A DNA stretch of 45,241 nt from Mediterraneibacter agrestimuris (GCF_943193195.1 NZ_CALPDG010000031.1:1-45241); one strand, 5' to 3'; counted from the first letter of the stretch, positions 7,890-17,692 are shown. Notes: generated by a model not told the origin, from the letters alone. Numbers and translations: made by a program.

Positions 7890-9806
7890 ATGTCAATAGA
7901 TGACTATTCAAAAGCACAGCGGCTGGGAAAGAAGGAGTACCAGTCCCGTATGCTGCGTGGACTGCAGCCGACACTGGAAGTGCTGGATGATATATTGCCG
8001 CCGAAGGGAAGCTATTCGGAGGTTTCGCTGGGATTGGTACAGATTCCGATGGAACAGCTGGCAGGAACCAAGACAGGAGGTCGCAGCAGTGCATTTGCAA
8101 GTAATTTTATGCCGATTCTGAAAGAAAATACAGAGTTTGCATTAAAATGGTCGATGCTGAGTACAAGTCATGAGGAAGAAGGTATCCGGGAACCGATTAA
8201 GGCTTACGAATATATGAATAAATTCTATGTTCTGGAAGGAAACAAACGAGCCAGTGTTATGAAATATTACGGCGCAGTTTCTATTCCGGGCGAAGTAATC
8301 CGGATTGTTCCAAAGCGGACAAAGGAAAAAGAAAATGAACTTTATTACGAATTTATGGACTTTTATGAACTTTCTAAGGTGAATTATATCTGGTTTACCA
8401 AGCTGGGAAGTTTTGCAAAGCTTCAGACTGCGATCGGAAAGAAGCCTGAAGAAGTGTGGACGCGGGATGATCAGTTGACATTCAGTTCTTCATACTCCCG
8501 TTTTGCGGCAGAATTCAATCAAAGAGGGGGTCAGAAGCTTACTATCACAGCGGGAGACGCGTTTCTTGCATTTATTGTCCTGTATGGTTATGATGTCGTA
8601 AATCAGAAAACCAGCAATGAGTTGAAAGCGCTTGTTGCTAAGACGTGGGAGGAATTCAGTCTTTTAGAGGAAGAAGATGAGATTGATCTGAAAATGGCTC
8701 CTAATGTGGAAAAGAAGTCTGTTTTGAGCCGGTTGATCCCGACCAGCACACCGAAACTTAAGATTGGATTTATCTATGCAAAAACACCGTCTTCTTCAGC
8801 ATGGACATATTCCCATGAGCTGGGAAGACTGTATCTGGAGGAAACTTTCCCGGAGGAAGTCAATACAGTGGTCTATGAAAACGCAACATTAGAGAATATT
8901 GACCTGTATCTGGAAACCGCAGTAAAAGCGGGGTGTAATATTGTCTTGACAACTTCACCAACATTTGCAAAAGCAAGTGTGAAAGCGGCAATTGCTAATC
9001 CAGAGGTCCGCATACTGAATTGCTCACTGAATACGTCGCATCGTTATATCCGTACCTATTATGCGCGGATGCACGAGGCAAAATTCTTGATGGGAGCGAT
9101 TGCGGGAGCAATGGCAGAAAATGATAGATTGCTTTATATGGAGGATTATCCGATTTATGGCTCCATTGCAAATATTAATGCATTTGCCATTGGAGCAAAA
9201 ATGATTAATCCGCGGGCAAAGGTATATCTGGAGTGGATGTCCATGAAGGATATCGATGTGTCGGAACGTATCCGGGATATTCATCCCTCTTGTATATCTG
9301 GAAAGGATATGGTGACTCCGGAGGAAGCAACGCGATTTTTTGGGATTTATCGTATGGACGGAGAATATCCTGTGAACCTTGCAATGCCAATTTGGCAATG
9401 GGGCAAGTTTTATGAACAGTTGATCCGTACCATCATGGATGGTACATGGAAATATGACGATAATGCAACAGTCAAGAAGGCAATCAACTACTGGTGGGGG
9501 ATGTCTGCAGGTGTTATTGATGTAATCTGCTCCAAAAAGATACCAGATGAGACAAAGAGACTGATTAAGTTATTGAAATATACGATTACATCCGGACAGT
9601 TCAGTCCGTTTTCAGGAAAAATATATTCACAGGAAGGAATTGTACAGAAAGATTCCCACAGTCAGCTTACACCAGAAGAAATTGTGAAAATGGACTGGCT
9701 GGCAGACAATGTTATCGGGGCAATCCCACGCACTTCTGAACTTCGGGAGCAGGCACAGGCTGTCACTTTACAGCAGGGTGTGAAAAAGGAGAAAGGGCAG
9801 ATTTAA
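7890..9806 (+). CDS. Cytoplasmic BMP-family (PnrA/Med-like) protein with ParB-like N-terminal domain
   Basis: This 638-residue protein has two parts. Residues 290-600 look like the BMP/PnrA periplasmic-binding fold (KIGFIYAKTPSSSAWTYSHELG, KAGCNIVLTTSPTF, EAKFLMGAIAGAMA), a family that binds purine nucleosides. There is no signal peptide or lipobox, so it should stay in the cytoplasm. Residues about 45-140 resemble the ParB/Srx fold: VQIPMEQL, then IREPIKAYEYMNKFYVLEGNKRASVMKYYG, where EGNKR takes the place of the G(H/N/D)RR box. The C-terminal extension (600-638) is not recognised. AAGGAGGA with 7-nt spacing sets the ATG at 7890. A metallophosphoesterase gene starts 3 nt after the stop, implying a joint function. 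That function is unknown; nucleoside or nucleotide sensing is an inference. Confidence 0.8.
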   Translation: MSIDDYSKAQRLGKKEYQSRMLRGLQPTLEVLDDILPPKGSYSEVSLGLVQIPMEQLAGTKTGGRSSAFASNFMPILKENTEFALKWSMLSTSHEEEGIREPIKAYEYMNKFYVLEGNKRASVMKYYGAVSIPGEVIRIVPKRTKEKENELYYEFMDFYELSKVNYIWFTKLGSFAKLQTAIGKKPEEVWTRDDQLTFSSSYSRFAAEFNQRGGQKLTITAGDAFLAFIVLYGYDVVNQKTSNELKALVAKTWEEFSLLEEEDEIDLKMAPNVEKKSVLSRLIPTSTPKLKIGFIYAKTPSSSAWTYSHELGRLYLEETFPEEVNTVVYENATLENIDLYLETAVKAGCNIVLTTSPTFAKASVKAAIANPEVRILNCSLNTSHRYIRTYYARMHEAKFLMGAIAGAMAENDRLLYMEDYPIYGSIANINAFAIGAKMINPRAKVYLEWMSMKDIDVSERIRDIHPSCISGKDMVTPEEATRFFGIYRMDGEYPVNLAMPIWQWGKFYEQLIRTIMDGTWKYDDNATVKKAINYWWGMSAGVIDVICSKKIPDETKRLIKLLKYTITSGQFSPFSGKIYSQEGIVQKDSHSQLTPEEIVKMDWLADNVIGAIPRTSELREQAQAVTLQQGVKKEKGQI

Positions 9807-9809
9807 CGG

Positions 9810-10421
9810 ATGAGAATACTTGCAATTGGAGATGAAGAATCGCCCTATTTGTGGGATTTTTTTGAGAAAAGTAAATTAGAAGATGTTGATCTGATCATTT
9901 CATGCGGAGATTTAAATCCCAATTACCTGTCTTTTCTTGTGACGATGTACGCAATCCCTGTGCTGTATGTGCACGGGAATCATGACGGAAAATATGAACA
10001 TACTCCGCCGGAGGGATGTACTTGTATTGAAGATGAGATTTATATGCATAATGGAATCCGGATTTTGGGGCTGGGCGGATCTATGCGCTATACCGGCGGG
10101 GCACATCAATATACAGAGAAGGATATGAGGAAACGGGTGAGAAAGCTCTGGTTTCAGCTTTGGCGGCGCAGGGGATTTGACATTCTGGTGACCCATGCGC
10201 CGGGATATCAGCTCAATGACGGGCGTGATCTTCCGCACCAGGGATTTCAGACATTTCTTGATCTGATAGAAAAATACCGTCCAAAGTTCTTTCTTCATGG
10301 ACATGTGCATATGTCCTACGGGCGGAATCATAAACGGTACGACAAATATCAGGACACCCATGTGATAAATGCTTTTGAGCGGTGTGTGTTTGAATATGAG
10401 GATGGACATATCATTCGTTAA
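9810..10421 (+). CDS. Calcineurin-like metallophosphoesterase
   Basis: This 203-residue protein has the usual two-metal phosphoesterase motifs: an initial Asp8 segment (IGDEES, less canonical than DxH), CGDLN (Asp34), GNHDG (Asn57, His58, Asp59), VTHAPG and HGHVHMSYG. It should hydrolyse a phosphomonoester or phosphodiester in the cytoplasm; the substrate cannot be read. It starts 3 nt after the stop of the BMP/ParB-like gene, so the two are almost certainly translated from one mRNA. AAAGGGCAG is only a modest ribosome-binding site, consistent with translational coupling. Confidence 0.88.
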   Translation: MRILAIGDEESPYLWDFFEKSKLEDVDLIISCGDLNPNYLSFLVTMYAIPVLYVHGNHDGKYEHTPPEGCTCIEDEIYMHNGIRILGLGGSMRYTGGAHQYTEKDMRKRVRKLWFQLWRRRGFDILVTHAPGYQLNDGRDLPHQGFQTFLDLIEKYRPKFFLHGHVHMSYGRNHKRYDKYQDTHVINAFERCVFEYEDGHIIR

Positions 10422-10499
10422 AACGGGATATGTTTGGAGTTATGCTGTTATATATGTGATAAAATAGTTTGACGGATGTTTTTAAACCCGGGAGTAAAT

Positions 10500-11096
10500 T
10501 TAACAGAAAAAGCCCAGCAGTATGAGAAACATACCACAGCATAAATCTGCGTATCGTTCAGACTTCTGAAAAGAAATACAGCGTCCTGCGTGATTTCCTA
10601 TGAGCAGAAAAAATATGCATGCTGTAAAAGAAATCAGAGCTGAGGGAATCAAATGAAGTCCGCTGATACTGGCACCAAGACCGATTCCTAAGTTATTGAC
10701 AGAAAGAGAGAATCCAAAGATACAGGCGCTTTTCCATGATAGTGTCCGGCAGGAGAATGGTGGATCTGTTTCTGAAGAGAGGCAGCAGGAGACCGCTGCT
10801 TCATCATACTGAGGGATGGGATGAAAAATATTCATAAAAGTAAATTTTGCGGCATAATATAAACCAAATATAATTAAAATAAATTTTCCGGTGTATTCCG
10901 CATAGGGAAGGGGAAACAGACACAGAAGTTCTCCGCCGGCAGCAAGAGCTGCGACAGTACCGCAGAGTGTGATCAGACTGATGAGAAGAATCTGTGGAAT
11001 GGAGATTTTGGATTTTCGTATTCCGCAGGAAATGCCGATGATAAAGCTGTCAATGTTTGCAGACAGAGCAAACAAGAGTGCAGACAAAAGATACAT
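10500..11096 (-). CDS. ytaF: YtaF family membrane protein (MntP-like fold)
   Basis: This 198-residue polytopic membrane protein has six probable helices arranged as two similar halves. The opening LLSALLFALSANIDSFIIGISCGIRK and the later SVNNLGIGLGASISG, each with a conserved acidic or Asn residue in the helix, match the YtaF/MntP family. YtaF in Bacillus is linked to sporulation; MntP relatives export manganese. AGGAGGATCTT before the ATG at 11096 sets the start. It is convergent with the metallophosphoesterase gene, with no clear terminator in the 78 bp between. Whether it moves an ion is not shown. Confidence 0.85.
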   Translation of the reverse strand: MYLLSALLFALSANIDSFIIGISCGIRKSKISIPQILLISLITLCGTVAALAAGGELLCLFPLPYAEYTGKFILIIFGLYYAAKFTFMNIFHPIPQYDEAAVSCCLSSETDPPFSCRTLSWKSACIFGFSLSVNNLGIGLGASISGLHLIPSALISFTACIFFLLIGNHAGRCISFQKSERYADLCCGMFLILLGFFC

Positions 11097-11171
11097 AAGA
11101 TCCTCCTGAATATCAATTGAGAAGTTCTCTTTTTAATCAATATATTCAAGAGGAAGTTCGAGGTGAAGAAT

Positions 11172-11741
11172 ATGGCGTTTTTAATGAATCTGGCAATGCT
11201 GGATGCAAATATATTATTGTGGCTTCAGGAATACTTCCGCCAGGAGTGGATGATGCCGCTCTGGACGTTTATTACGTCGCTGGGAGACGGGGGCTGGCTC
11301 TGGATTGTGATTTCTGTCATTCTCCTGATTCCGAAGCGGACAAGACATGTGGGAATTACAGCGCTTCTGGCACTTGGAATCGGAGCACTGATCACGAATG
11401 TAGCATTAAAAAATATTGTGGCAAGGATACGGCCTTATGAGGTGATAAATGGTCTGATTCTTCTGGTGGAGAAGCAGTCAGATTTTTCCTTCCCATCGGG
11501 GCATTCCTGTGCATCTTTTGCTGCGGCGATGGTGTATTACAAAATGCTTCCGAAAAAATATGGAGTTTCTGCGGTTGTGCTGGCATCACTGATTGCATTT
11601 TCAAGGTTGTATGTGGGTGTCCACTATCCAAGTGACGTGATCGCAGGAATTTTAGTGGGAATATTTTCAGCGTGGTTTGCCTGCAAATTGGTTAAGAAAT
11701 TGGAAGATAAAAAGAAAAACAAGAGTGACAGTTTAGCATAG
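11172..11741 (+). CDS. PAP2-family membrane phosphatase
   Basis: This 189-residue membrane protein has the complete PAP2 active site: K80-X6-R87-P88, PSGH at 108-111, and S144-R145-X5-H151-X3-D155. Several helices flank the motifs. Relatives dephosphorylate undecaprenyl pyrophosphate or phosphatidic/phosphatidylglycerol phosphates at the outer membrane face. The ATG at 11172 follows GAGGTGA by 5 nt; an upstream in-frame GTG at 11163 is the alternative. The last codons (Ser-Leu-Ala-stop) lie inside a sequence resembling the left end of the repeat element seen at 15585 and 26584, and the terminator follows at once. Confidence 0.88.
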   Translation: MAFLMNLAMLDANILLWLQEYFRQEWMMPLWTFITSLGDGGWLWIVISVILLIPKRTRHVGITALLALGIGALITNVALKNIVARIRPYEVINGLILLVEKQSDFSFPSGHSCASFAAAMVYYKMLPKKYGVSAVVLASLIAFSRLYVGVHYPSDVIAGILVGIFSAWFACKLVKKLEDKKKNKSDSLA

Positions 11742-11772
11742 GACTTTGCATTTACTGCAAAGTCCGTTTTTT
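11725..11772 (+). terminator. Intrinsic terminator formed from the left half of the palindromic element
   Basis: GGACTTTGCA (11741-11750) and TGCAAAGTCC (11756-11765) form a perfect 10-bp stem with a 5-nt loop, followed by GTTTTTT. The preceding GTGACAGTTTAGC (11725-11737) matches the element's terminal repeat GTAACAGTTCAGC at 11 of 13 positions, and the stem matches the first hairpin at 15602-15626. It ends transcription of the PAP2 gene, whose stop codon it contains. Confidence 0.85.
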
Positions 11773-11792
11773 ATCATATGCTCTTTTTGTGT

Positions 11793-13274
11793 CTAACGGT
11801 GATATACATCCCCGTCTTCATAAACCGGCTCACAAGTAAGCTGCACACCTAATTTTTGAAATGTCTTGATATCTACATCAGATAACATAACCGAAGTATG
11901 TGCCTGACAGCCGTTTAATTTATCAAGCTGTCTGAGGGCACGTCTTGCATCCGGGTTGGCGGCAGCGCTTGTAGAGAGCGCGATCAGAACCTCATCTGTA
12001 TGGAGACGTGGATTCTTGCTCTTTAAGTATTCAACTTTTAGTTTCTGAATTGGTTCAATGGATTCCGGGGAAATGATATGAAGTTCATGTCCCAGTCCGG
12101 CAAATTCTTTTAATACATTTAACAGAAGGGCAGCAGATGCTCCAAGCAGACTGCCGGTTTTTCCGGTAATCAGTTTGCCGTCAGGAAGTTCCAATGCAGC
12201 AGCGGGTAAATTAGTTTCCTGTGCCCGTTCCAATGCAGCAGCAACAACCTTACGGTCCGAAATGGTAACTCCTGCCTGATTCATCAAAAGTTCAATCGTC
12301 TGGGCTTGTTCTTCCTTACATGTTCCTTTCAGAATGTCATTGAGTACTGCATAATAGCGCCGGATAATTTCCTGACGGGAAGCTTCTTTGCAGATTTCAT
12401 CATCACAGATACAGTTGCCTGTCATATTGACACCCATGTCAGTTGGGGATTTGTAGGGACTCTTTCCGTAAATTTTTTCAAAAATCGTATTTAATACCGG
12501 GAAAATCTCCACATCACGGTTGTAATTGACAGTAGTTTCCCCGTAAGCTTCCAGATGAAATGGGTCGATCATGTTAATATCGTTCAAATCTGCTGTTGCA
12601 GCTTCATAAGCCAGATTGACCGGATGCTTGAGCGGAAGATTCCAGATGGGAAATGTTTCAAACTTTGCATATCCTGCATGGATTCCCCGTTTGTGTTCAT
12701 GATATAACTGAGAAAGGCAGGTTGCCATCTTACCGCTTCCCGGTCCTGGTGCTGTTACAATAACGAGAGGCCGGGTAGTTTCGATATATTCATTTTTGCC
12801 ATATCCCTCATCACTGACGATCAAGGGAATGTTAGACGGATAACCTGCAATATTATAATGAATATATACCTTGATATGCAGCTTTTCCAGTCGATTCTTG
12901 AACAAAAGGGCGCTTTCCTGTCCTGAATATTGTGTAATGACAACACTTCCCACATACAGACCGCTGTCACGGAAGGAATCCATCAGCCGAAGTACGTCCG
13001 AATCATAAGTGATGCCCAAGTCTCCGCGGACTTTGTTTTTTTCGATATCCTTCGCACTGATGACAATGATGATCTCTGCCTGATCGCTCAGCTGCATCAA
13101 CATGCGAAGCTTGCTGTCAGGGGCAAAGCCCGGAAGTACACGGGACGCATGGTAATCATCAAAAAGCTTGCCACCAAACTCCAGATAGAGTTTGTGATCA
13201 AACTTTTCAATACGCTGGCGGATATGCTCAGACTGCATCTGCAAGTATTTTTTGTTATCAAAACCAATTTTCAT
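11793..13274 (-). CDS. DUF1846 family protein of unknown function
   Basis: This 493-residue protein matches my memory of the conserved DUF1846 family of Firmicutes and other anaerobes (MKIGFDNKKYLQMQSEHI at the start, about 500 residues). It is soluble, with no signal peptide or membrane segment. A glycine-rich loop, VTAPGPGSGKMATC, about 40% along, resembles a P-loop; other family-like stretches are SPTDMGVNMTGNCICDDEI and TGKTGSLLGASAALLLN. The function is not established. The ATG at 13274 has only a weak GGGGG upstream; in-frame codons further upstream run into the intergenic region and lack family likeness. It is divergent from ftsH and convergent with the PAP2 gene. Confidence 0.82.
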   Translation of the reverse strand: MKIGFDNKKYLQMQSEHIRQRIEKFDHKLYLEFGGKLFDDYHASRVLPGFAPDSKLRMLMQLSDQAEIIIVISAKDIEKNKVRGDLGITYDSDVLRLMDSFRDSGLYVGSVVITQYSGQESALLFKNRLEKLHIKVYIHYNIAGYPSNIPLIVSDEGYGKNEYIETTRPLVIVTAPGPGSGKMATCLSQLYHEHKRGIHAGYAKFETFPIWNLPLKHPVNLAYEAATADLNDINMIDPFHLEAYGETTVNYNRDVEIFPVLNTIFEKIYGKSPYKSPTDMGVNMTGNCICDDEICKEASRQEIIRRYYAVLNDILKGTCKEEQAQTIELLMNQAGVTISDRKVVAAALERAQETNLPAAALELPDGKLITGKTGSLLGASAALLLNVLKEFAGLGHELHIISPESIEPIQKLKVEYLKSKNPRLHTDEVLIALSTSAAANPDARRALRQLDKLNGCQAHTSVMLSDVDIKTFQKLGVQLTCEPVYEDGDVYHR

Positions 13275-13448
13275 AATGAACGGAGCCCCCAATCGTAAAT
13301 GTATTGTGTGTTTCGGCAATAAAAACTTAAAACCTGTTTGACATGTGTTAAATAAATGATGTATTACAAAATAACAGTATACTACAAAAGCTATCAAATT
13401 TACAATATTTTTGCAAAATCAGTTTACAATTTTTTCATAATCTTCTTG

Positions 13449-13477
13449 TTGATTTATAGGAACGGTGTACTTATAAT
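13449..13477 (+). promoter_or_regulatory. ftsH promoter
   Basis: TTGATT (13449-13454) and TATAAT (13472-13477) are spaced 17 bp and sit 29 bp before the start codon, with TTTAGGAGGAG as ribosome-binding site. A second candidate, TTGACA (13338-13343) with TATTAC (13362-13367) at 18 bp, lies further upstream. Confidence 0.65.
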
Positions 13478-13505
13478 AAAAATAGTGGATTTTAGGAGGA
13501 GCAAA

Positions 13506-15575
13506 ATGGATAATCAAAACAATAATAAGAATCCCAAAAACAACCGGCAAGGATGGGGAATTATACTTGCAACCACCTTGCTGGCTATTTTTGTAGTTAT
13601 GGGATTATCTTCACTGATGCAGGGACAGGACCCGGAAGAAATCAGTTATGATAAATTTTTGACCCTGATTGGGGAGAAGAAGGTTGAGAAAGTAGTTCTG
13701 GAGCCTTCCAAGATTTATATTACATTGACTGACGAGGCAAGAAAAGAAGAATTAGAGGCAGCAGGTAAAACCGAAGAATTGATGGCTAATGAATGGCTTA
13801 GTCAGATTGAATCAATGTCACAGTCTGGCGGGGACAAGGAAAAAACAGAACATACGCCGGATTATTATACAGGAGCTGTTGACGATTATCAGCTGGCGGA
13901 TCGTTTGGACAAAGCGGGCGTGACTTTTGAACAGACTATACCGGATACCATGTCGGCGATGATTTTTGAACTGTTTATTACACTGGTTCTGCCATTGCTT
14001 TTGATGGTAATTTTATTTAACTTTGTTATGCGGAGAATGTCCAAGGGCGGCGGCATGATGGGGATTGGTAAAAGTAATGCCAAAGTTTATGTGGAGAAAG
14101 AGACCGGTGTGACCTTTCAGGATGTGGCAGGTCAGGATGAGGCAAAGGAGTCCTTGCAGGAAGTTGTTGATTTCCTGCATAACCCAGGCAAATATACAGG
14201 CATCGGAGCAAAACTTCCAAAGGGGGCGCTTCTTGTCGGACCTCCGGGAACCGGTAAGACGTTGCTTGCGAAGGCGGTAGCGGGAGAGGCGAAGGTGCCA
14301 TTTTTCTCGCTGTCTGGTTCTGCATTTGTGGAAATGTATGTAGGTGTGGGAGCTTCCCGAGTGCGTGATCTGTTTAAGCAGGCACAGCAGATGGCTCCAT
14401 GTATCGTCTTTATTGATGAGATTGACGCGATCGGTAAGAGCCGTGATACTGCTATGGGCGGCGGCAATGATGAGCGCGAACAGACATTGAATCAGTTGTT
14501 GGCAGAGATGGACGGATTTGATACAAATAAGGGACTTTTGCTTCTGGCGGCAACGAACCGTCCGGAAGTTCTGGATCCGGCGCTTCTGCGTCCGGGACGT
14601 TTTGACAGACGTATCATTGTAGATAAGCCTGATTTGAAAGGGCGTACTGATACACTGAAAGTACATTCAAAGGATGTGAAGATGGACGAAACTGTAGATT
14701 TGGAAGCAATTGCACTGGCAACTTCCGGAGCAGTCGGTTCCGATCTTGCGAATATGATCAATGAGGCTGCAATTAATGCTGTAAAACATGGCAGACAGGT
14801 TGTAAGCCAGAAAGACTTGTTCGAAGCAGTGGAAGTGGTATTGGTCGGTAAAGAGAAGAAAGACCGTATCATGAGCAAAGAAGAACGCAGAATCGTATCT
14901 TACCATGAGGTTGGTCATGCTCTTGTCAGCGCGCTGCAGAAGGACGCTGAACCGGTGCAGAAGATTACGATTGTGCCGAGAACGATGGGAGCTCTTGGCT
15001 ATGTTATGCAGACACCGGAGGAGGAGAAGTTCCTGAATACGAAGAAAGAGCTGGAGGCAATGCTGGTGGGTGCACTGGCAGGACGTGCAGCAGAAGAGCT
15101 TGTTTTCGACACGGTTACAACAGGGGCATCCAACGATATTGAAAAGGCAACAAAGATTGCCCGTGCAATGATCACTCAGTATGGTATGTCTGAGAAGTTT
15201 GGTCTGATCGGTCTGGAGTCTGTACAGCACCGTTATCTGGACGGTCGTCCGGTGATGAACTGCGGTGACGCTACAGCGGCAGAGATTGATTCTGAAGTCA
15301 TGATAATGCTGAAAAATGCTTATGTAGAAGCAAAGCATCTTCTTTCAGAGAACAGAGAGGCATTGGACAAGATAGCGGACTTCCTGATTGAAAAAGAAAC
15401 CATTACAGGTAAAGAATTCATGAAGATTTTCCGTGAAGTCAAAGGACTTCCGGATCCGGAAGAAGCTGATGATCAGCCGGAGGAAAAAGAAGGGCGTATC
15501 ACAATGAAGGAGACAGGGGCGGTTGAAGAGGCGATACCTGCGGCAGAAGAATCTGCAGAAGAGCCAAAACAGTAG
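13506..15575 (+). CDS. ftsH: ATP-dependent zinc metalloprotease FtsH
   Basis: This 689-residue membrane AAA+ protease degrades misfolded membrane proteins and short-lived regulators. A first membrane helix lies near residues 15-35 and a second near 155-180, enclosing an extracytoplasmic segment. Then come Walker A GPPGTGKT (245-252), Walker [10 protein letters not shown], the second region of homology ([19 protein letters not shown]), and the zinc protease motif HEVGH (467-471). The C-terminal tail is acidic and Glu/Ala-rich. The start at 13506 follows AGGAGGAG; an upstream in-frame extension to 13356 would read through the promoter. The gene stands alone and is followed 10 nt after its stop by a palindromic element. 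Confidence 0.97.
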   Translation: MDNQNNNKNPKNNRQGWGIILATTLLAIFVVMGLSSLMQGQDPEEISYDKFLTLIGEKKVEKVVLEPSKIYITLTDEARKEELEAAGKTEELMANEWLSQIESMSQSGGDKEKTEHTPDYYTGAVDDYQLADRLDKAGVTFEQTIPDTMSAMIFELFITLVLPLLLMVILFNFVMRRMSKGGGMMGIGKSNAKVYVEKETGVTFQDVAGQDEAKESLQEVVDFLHNPGKYTGIGAKLPKGALLVGPPGTGKTLLAKAVAGEAKVPFFSLSGSAFVEMYVGVGASRVRDLFKQAQQMAPCIVFIDEIDAIGKSRDTAMGGGNDEREQTLNQLLAEMDGFDTNKGLLLLAATNRPEVLDPALLRPGRFDRRIIVDKPDLKGRTDTLKVHSKDVKMDETVDLEAIALATSGAVGSDLANMINEAAINAVKHGRQVVSQKDLFEAVEVVLVGKEKKDRIMSKEERRIVSYHEVGHALVSALQKDAEPVQKITIVPRTMGALGYVMQTPEEEKFLNTKKELEAMLVGALAGRAAEELVFDTVTTGASNDIEKATKIARAMITQYGMSEKFGLIGLESVQHRYLDGRPVMNCGDATAAEIDSEVMIMLKNAYVEAKHLLSENREALDKIADFLIEKETITGKEFMKIFREVKGLPDPEEADDQPEEKEGRITMKETGAVEEAIPAAEESAEEPKQ

Positions 15576-15584
15576 AAAAGTAAA

Positions 15585-15723
15585 TGTAACAGTTCAGCCC
15601 AGGACTTTGCACTGGCTGCAAAGTCCGTGAAATAACGTATAGGTAGAGATGCATCAAGCCACCACGAAATGGTTTTGCATGGCTTGATGCCTGTAACAGG
15701 AAGCCGAAGGCTGAACTGTTACA
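15585..15723. repeat. Complete palindromic intergenic element with 15-bp terminal inverted repeats
   Basis: TGTAACAGTTCAGCC (15585-15599) is the exact reverse complement of GGCTGAACTGTTACA (15709-15723). Between them lie hairpin 1, GGACTTTGCA/TGCAAAGTCC (15602-15611, 15617-15626); hairpin 2, GCATCAAGCCA/TGGCTTGATGC (15651-15661, 15680-15690), with a small CCA/TGG hairpin inside; and AGCC-GAA-GGCT (15702-15712), whose right arm overlaps the terminal repeat. No coding potential is evident. The same architecture recurs at 26584-26726. Confidence 0.88.
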
Positions 15724-15731
15724 AGTAAAAG

Positions 15732-15773
15732 AAAAAACGGACAGAATGTTATTGCATCTCTGCCCGTTTTTTT
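15732..15773. terminator. Bidirectional intrinsic terminator between ftsH and uvrC
   Basis: AAAAAACGGACAGA and TCTGCCCGTTTTTTT form a stem (one mismatch) around a short loop, with an A run on the left and a T run on the right. It ends ftsH transcription. The loop and right arm contain TGCATCTCT (15753-15761), complementary to AGAGATGCA (15645-15653) in the preceding element. Confidence 0.7.
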
Positions 15774-15820
15774 GTAGGATATAAAGGAAAATAATTTTGT
15801 ATAAATCCGGAGTAAAACAG

Positions 15821-17692
15821 ATGGAAAATAACAATTTTAATATACAAGAAGAACTGAAAAAACTCCCCGGCAAACCCGGTGTTTATATTATGCATGATGA
15901 AACTGACGCCATTATCTATGTGGGTAAAGCTATCAGCCTGAAAAACCGTGTCCGTCAGTATTTCCAGAGCAGCCGCAACAAGGGAATTAAGATAGAGCAG
16001 ATGGTGACACATATTCGCAGATTTGAGTATATTGTGACCGACTCTGAGTTGGAAGCTCTTGTACTGGAGTGCAATTTGATCAAAGAACATCATCCGAAAT
16101 ACAATACGATGTTGATGGATGACAAGACATATCCCTTTATTAAAGTATCCACGGGAGAAGCTTTTCCAAGAATTATGCTGGCCCGGAAGATTCAAAAGGA
16201 CAAGGCAAAATATTTTGGACCATATACAAGTGCAGGGGCAGTCAGAGATACCATTGAACTTCTTCATAAATTGTATCATATCCGCAGCTGCAGTCGGAAT
16301 CTGCCTCGGGATACAGGGAAAGAACGTCCTTGTCTGAACTATCATATCAGGCAGTGTGACGCACCCTGTCAGGGATATATTTCCAAAGAGGATTATGGCA
16401 AAGCGGTAACAGAAGTCGTACGCTTTTTAAATGGCAATTTTGACAGTATCCAGAAAGAATTGGAAGAGAAGATGCAGGCGGCGTCAGAAGCGTTAGAATT
16501 TGAAAGGGCAATTGAATACAGAGAATTGCTAAATAGTGTGAATAAGATTTCTCAGAAACAGAAGATTACCGACAGCCGGGGAGCAGACAGGGATATTCTG
16601 GCTTTGGCAACAGCAGAAGAAGATGCAGTCGTACAGGTGTTTTTTATCCGGGGCGGACGGCTCATTGGAAGAGACCACTTTTATTTGCGGATTGTAAAAG
16701 GAGAAGCTGCCGGAAATATTCTGGACAGCTTTATTAAACAGTATTATGCCGGAACTCCGTTTATTCCGGGAGAATTAGTAGTGCAGGAGGAATTAGAAGA
16801 CATAGAGCTTATTGAAGAATGGCTGTCCGCTAAAAGAGGCGGTAAGGTCAGTGTCCGTGTGCCGAAGAAAGGGACTAAGGAGAAGCTGGTGGAGCTGGCG
16901 GCGAATAATGCACAGCTTGTTCTGACAAAGGATAAAGAACGTCTCAAACGGGAGGAAGGACGTACTATAGGGGCAGTGAAAGAGATTGAAAAGCTGCTTG
17001 GACTGCAAAATATTTGCCGGATGGAAGCTTATGATATATCCAATACGAACGGGTTTGAATCCGTAGGTTCTATGGTGGTCTATGACCGCGGCAGACCAAA
17101 ACGCAACGACTATCGCAAGTTTAAAATTAAAGGTATTCAGGGGGCGGATGATTATGGAAGTATGAGGGAAGTCCTTACAAGGCGTTTTACCCACGGATTA
17201 AGAGAGCGGGAAGAGAGTAAAGAGCTGGGGGGATTTACGGCATTTCCAGATTTGATATTGATGGACGGAGGAAAAGGACAGGTCAATGTAGCTCTGGAAG
17301 TGCTGGGATCATTGCATTTGAATATACCAGTCTGCGGTATGGTAAAGGATGACCGCCATCGGACAAGAGGTTTATACTATCAAAATGAAGAGATTGCTAT
17401 TGATCGTTCTTCAGAGGCATTCCGGCTTGTAACAAGAATACAGGATGAGGCACATCGGTTTGCGATTGAGTATCATAAACAGCTCCGCAGCAAGGGACAG
17501 GTTCATTCTATATTGGATGATATTGAGGGGATCGGTCCGGCGAGACGAAAGGCTCTGATGCGTAATTTCACCTCATTAGATGAGATAAAAGGGGCAACAG
17601 TGGAAGAATTGGCGGCAATTCCGGCAATGAATGAAAAATCAGCGGAATCCGTGTACAAATTTTTCCACTCGTGCTATACTGAAAATAATTGA
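15821..17692 (+). CDS. uvrC: Excinuclease ABC subunit C
   Basis: This 623-residue nuclease makes both incisions in nucleotide excision repair with UvrA and UvrB. The GIY-YIG domain begins at [15 protein letters not shown]...IIYVGKA (about 13-90). A four-Cys cluster follows (C-S-R-N...PCLNY...CDAPC). The UVR helix pair ([22 protein letters not shown]) binds UvrB. The RNase H-like nuclease domain includes EAYDISN and LMDGGKGQV, and a helix-hairpin-helix end reads [16 protein letters not shown]...[14 protein letters not shown]. The ATG at 15821 follows CGGAG; a TTG at 15797 after AAAGGA is possible. The next gene starts 20 nt after the stop, so uvrC-hprK-glcK form an operon. Confidence 0.96.
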   Translation: MENNNFNIQEELKKLPGKPGVYIMHDETDAIIYVGKAISLKNRVRQYFQSSRNKGIKIEQMVTHIRRFEYIVTDSELEALVLECNLIKEHHPKYNTMLMDDKTYPFIKVSTGEAFPRIMLARKIQKDKAKYFGPYTSAGAVRDTIELLHKLYHIRSCSRNLPRDTGKERPCLNYHIRQCDAPCQGYISKEDYGKAVTEVVRFLNGNFDSIQKELEEKMQAASEALEFERAIEYRELLNSVNKISQKQKITDSRGADRDILALATAEEDAVVQVFFIRGGRLIGRDHFYLRIVKGEAAGNILDSFIKQYYAGTPFIPGELVVQEELEDIELIEEWLSAKRGGKVSVRVPKKGTKEKLVELAANNAQLVLTKDKERLKREEGRTIGAVKEIEKLLGLQNICRMEAYDISNTNGFESVGSMVVYDRGRPKRNDYRKFKIKGIQGADDYGSMREVLTRRFTHGLREREESKELGGFTAFPDLILMDGGKGQVNVALEVLGSLHLNIPVCGMVKDDRHRTRGLYYQNEEIAIDRSSEAFRLVTRIQDEAHRFAIEYHKQLRSKGQVHSILDDIEGIGPARRKALMRNFTSLDEIKGATVEELAAIPAMNEKSAESVYKFFHSCYTENN

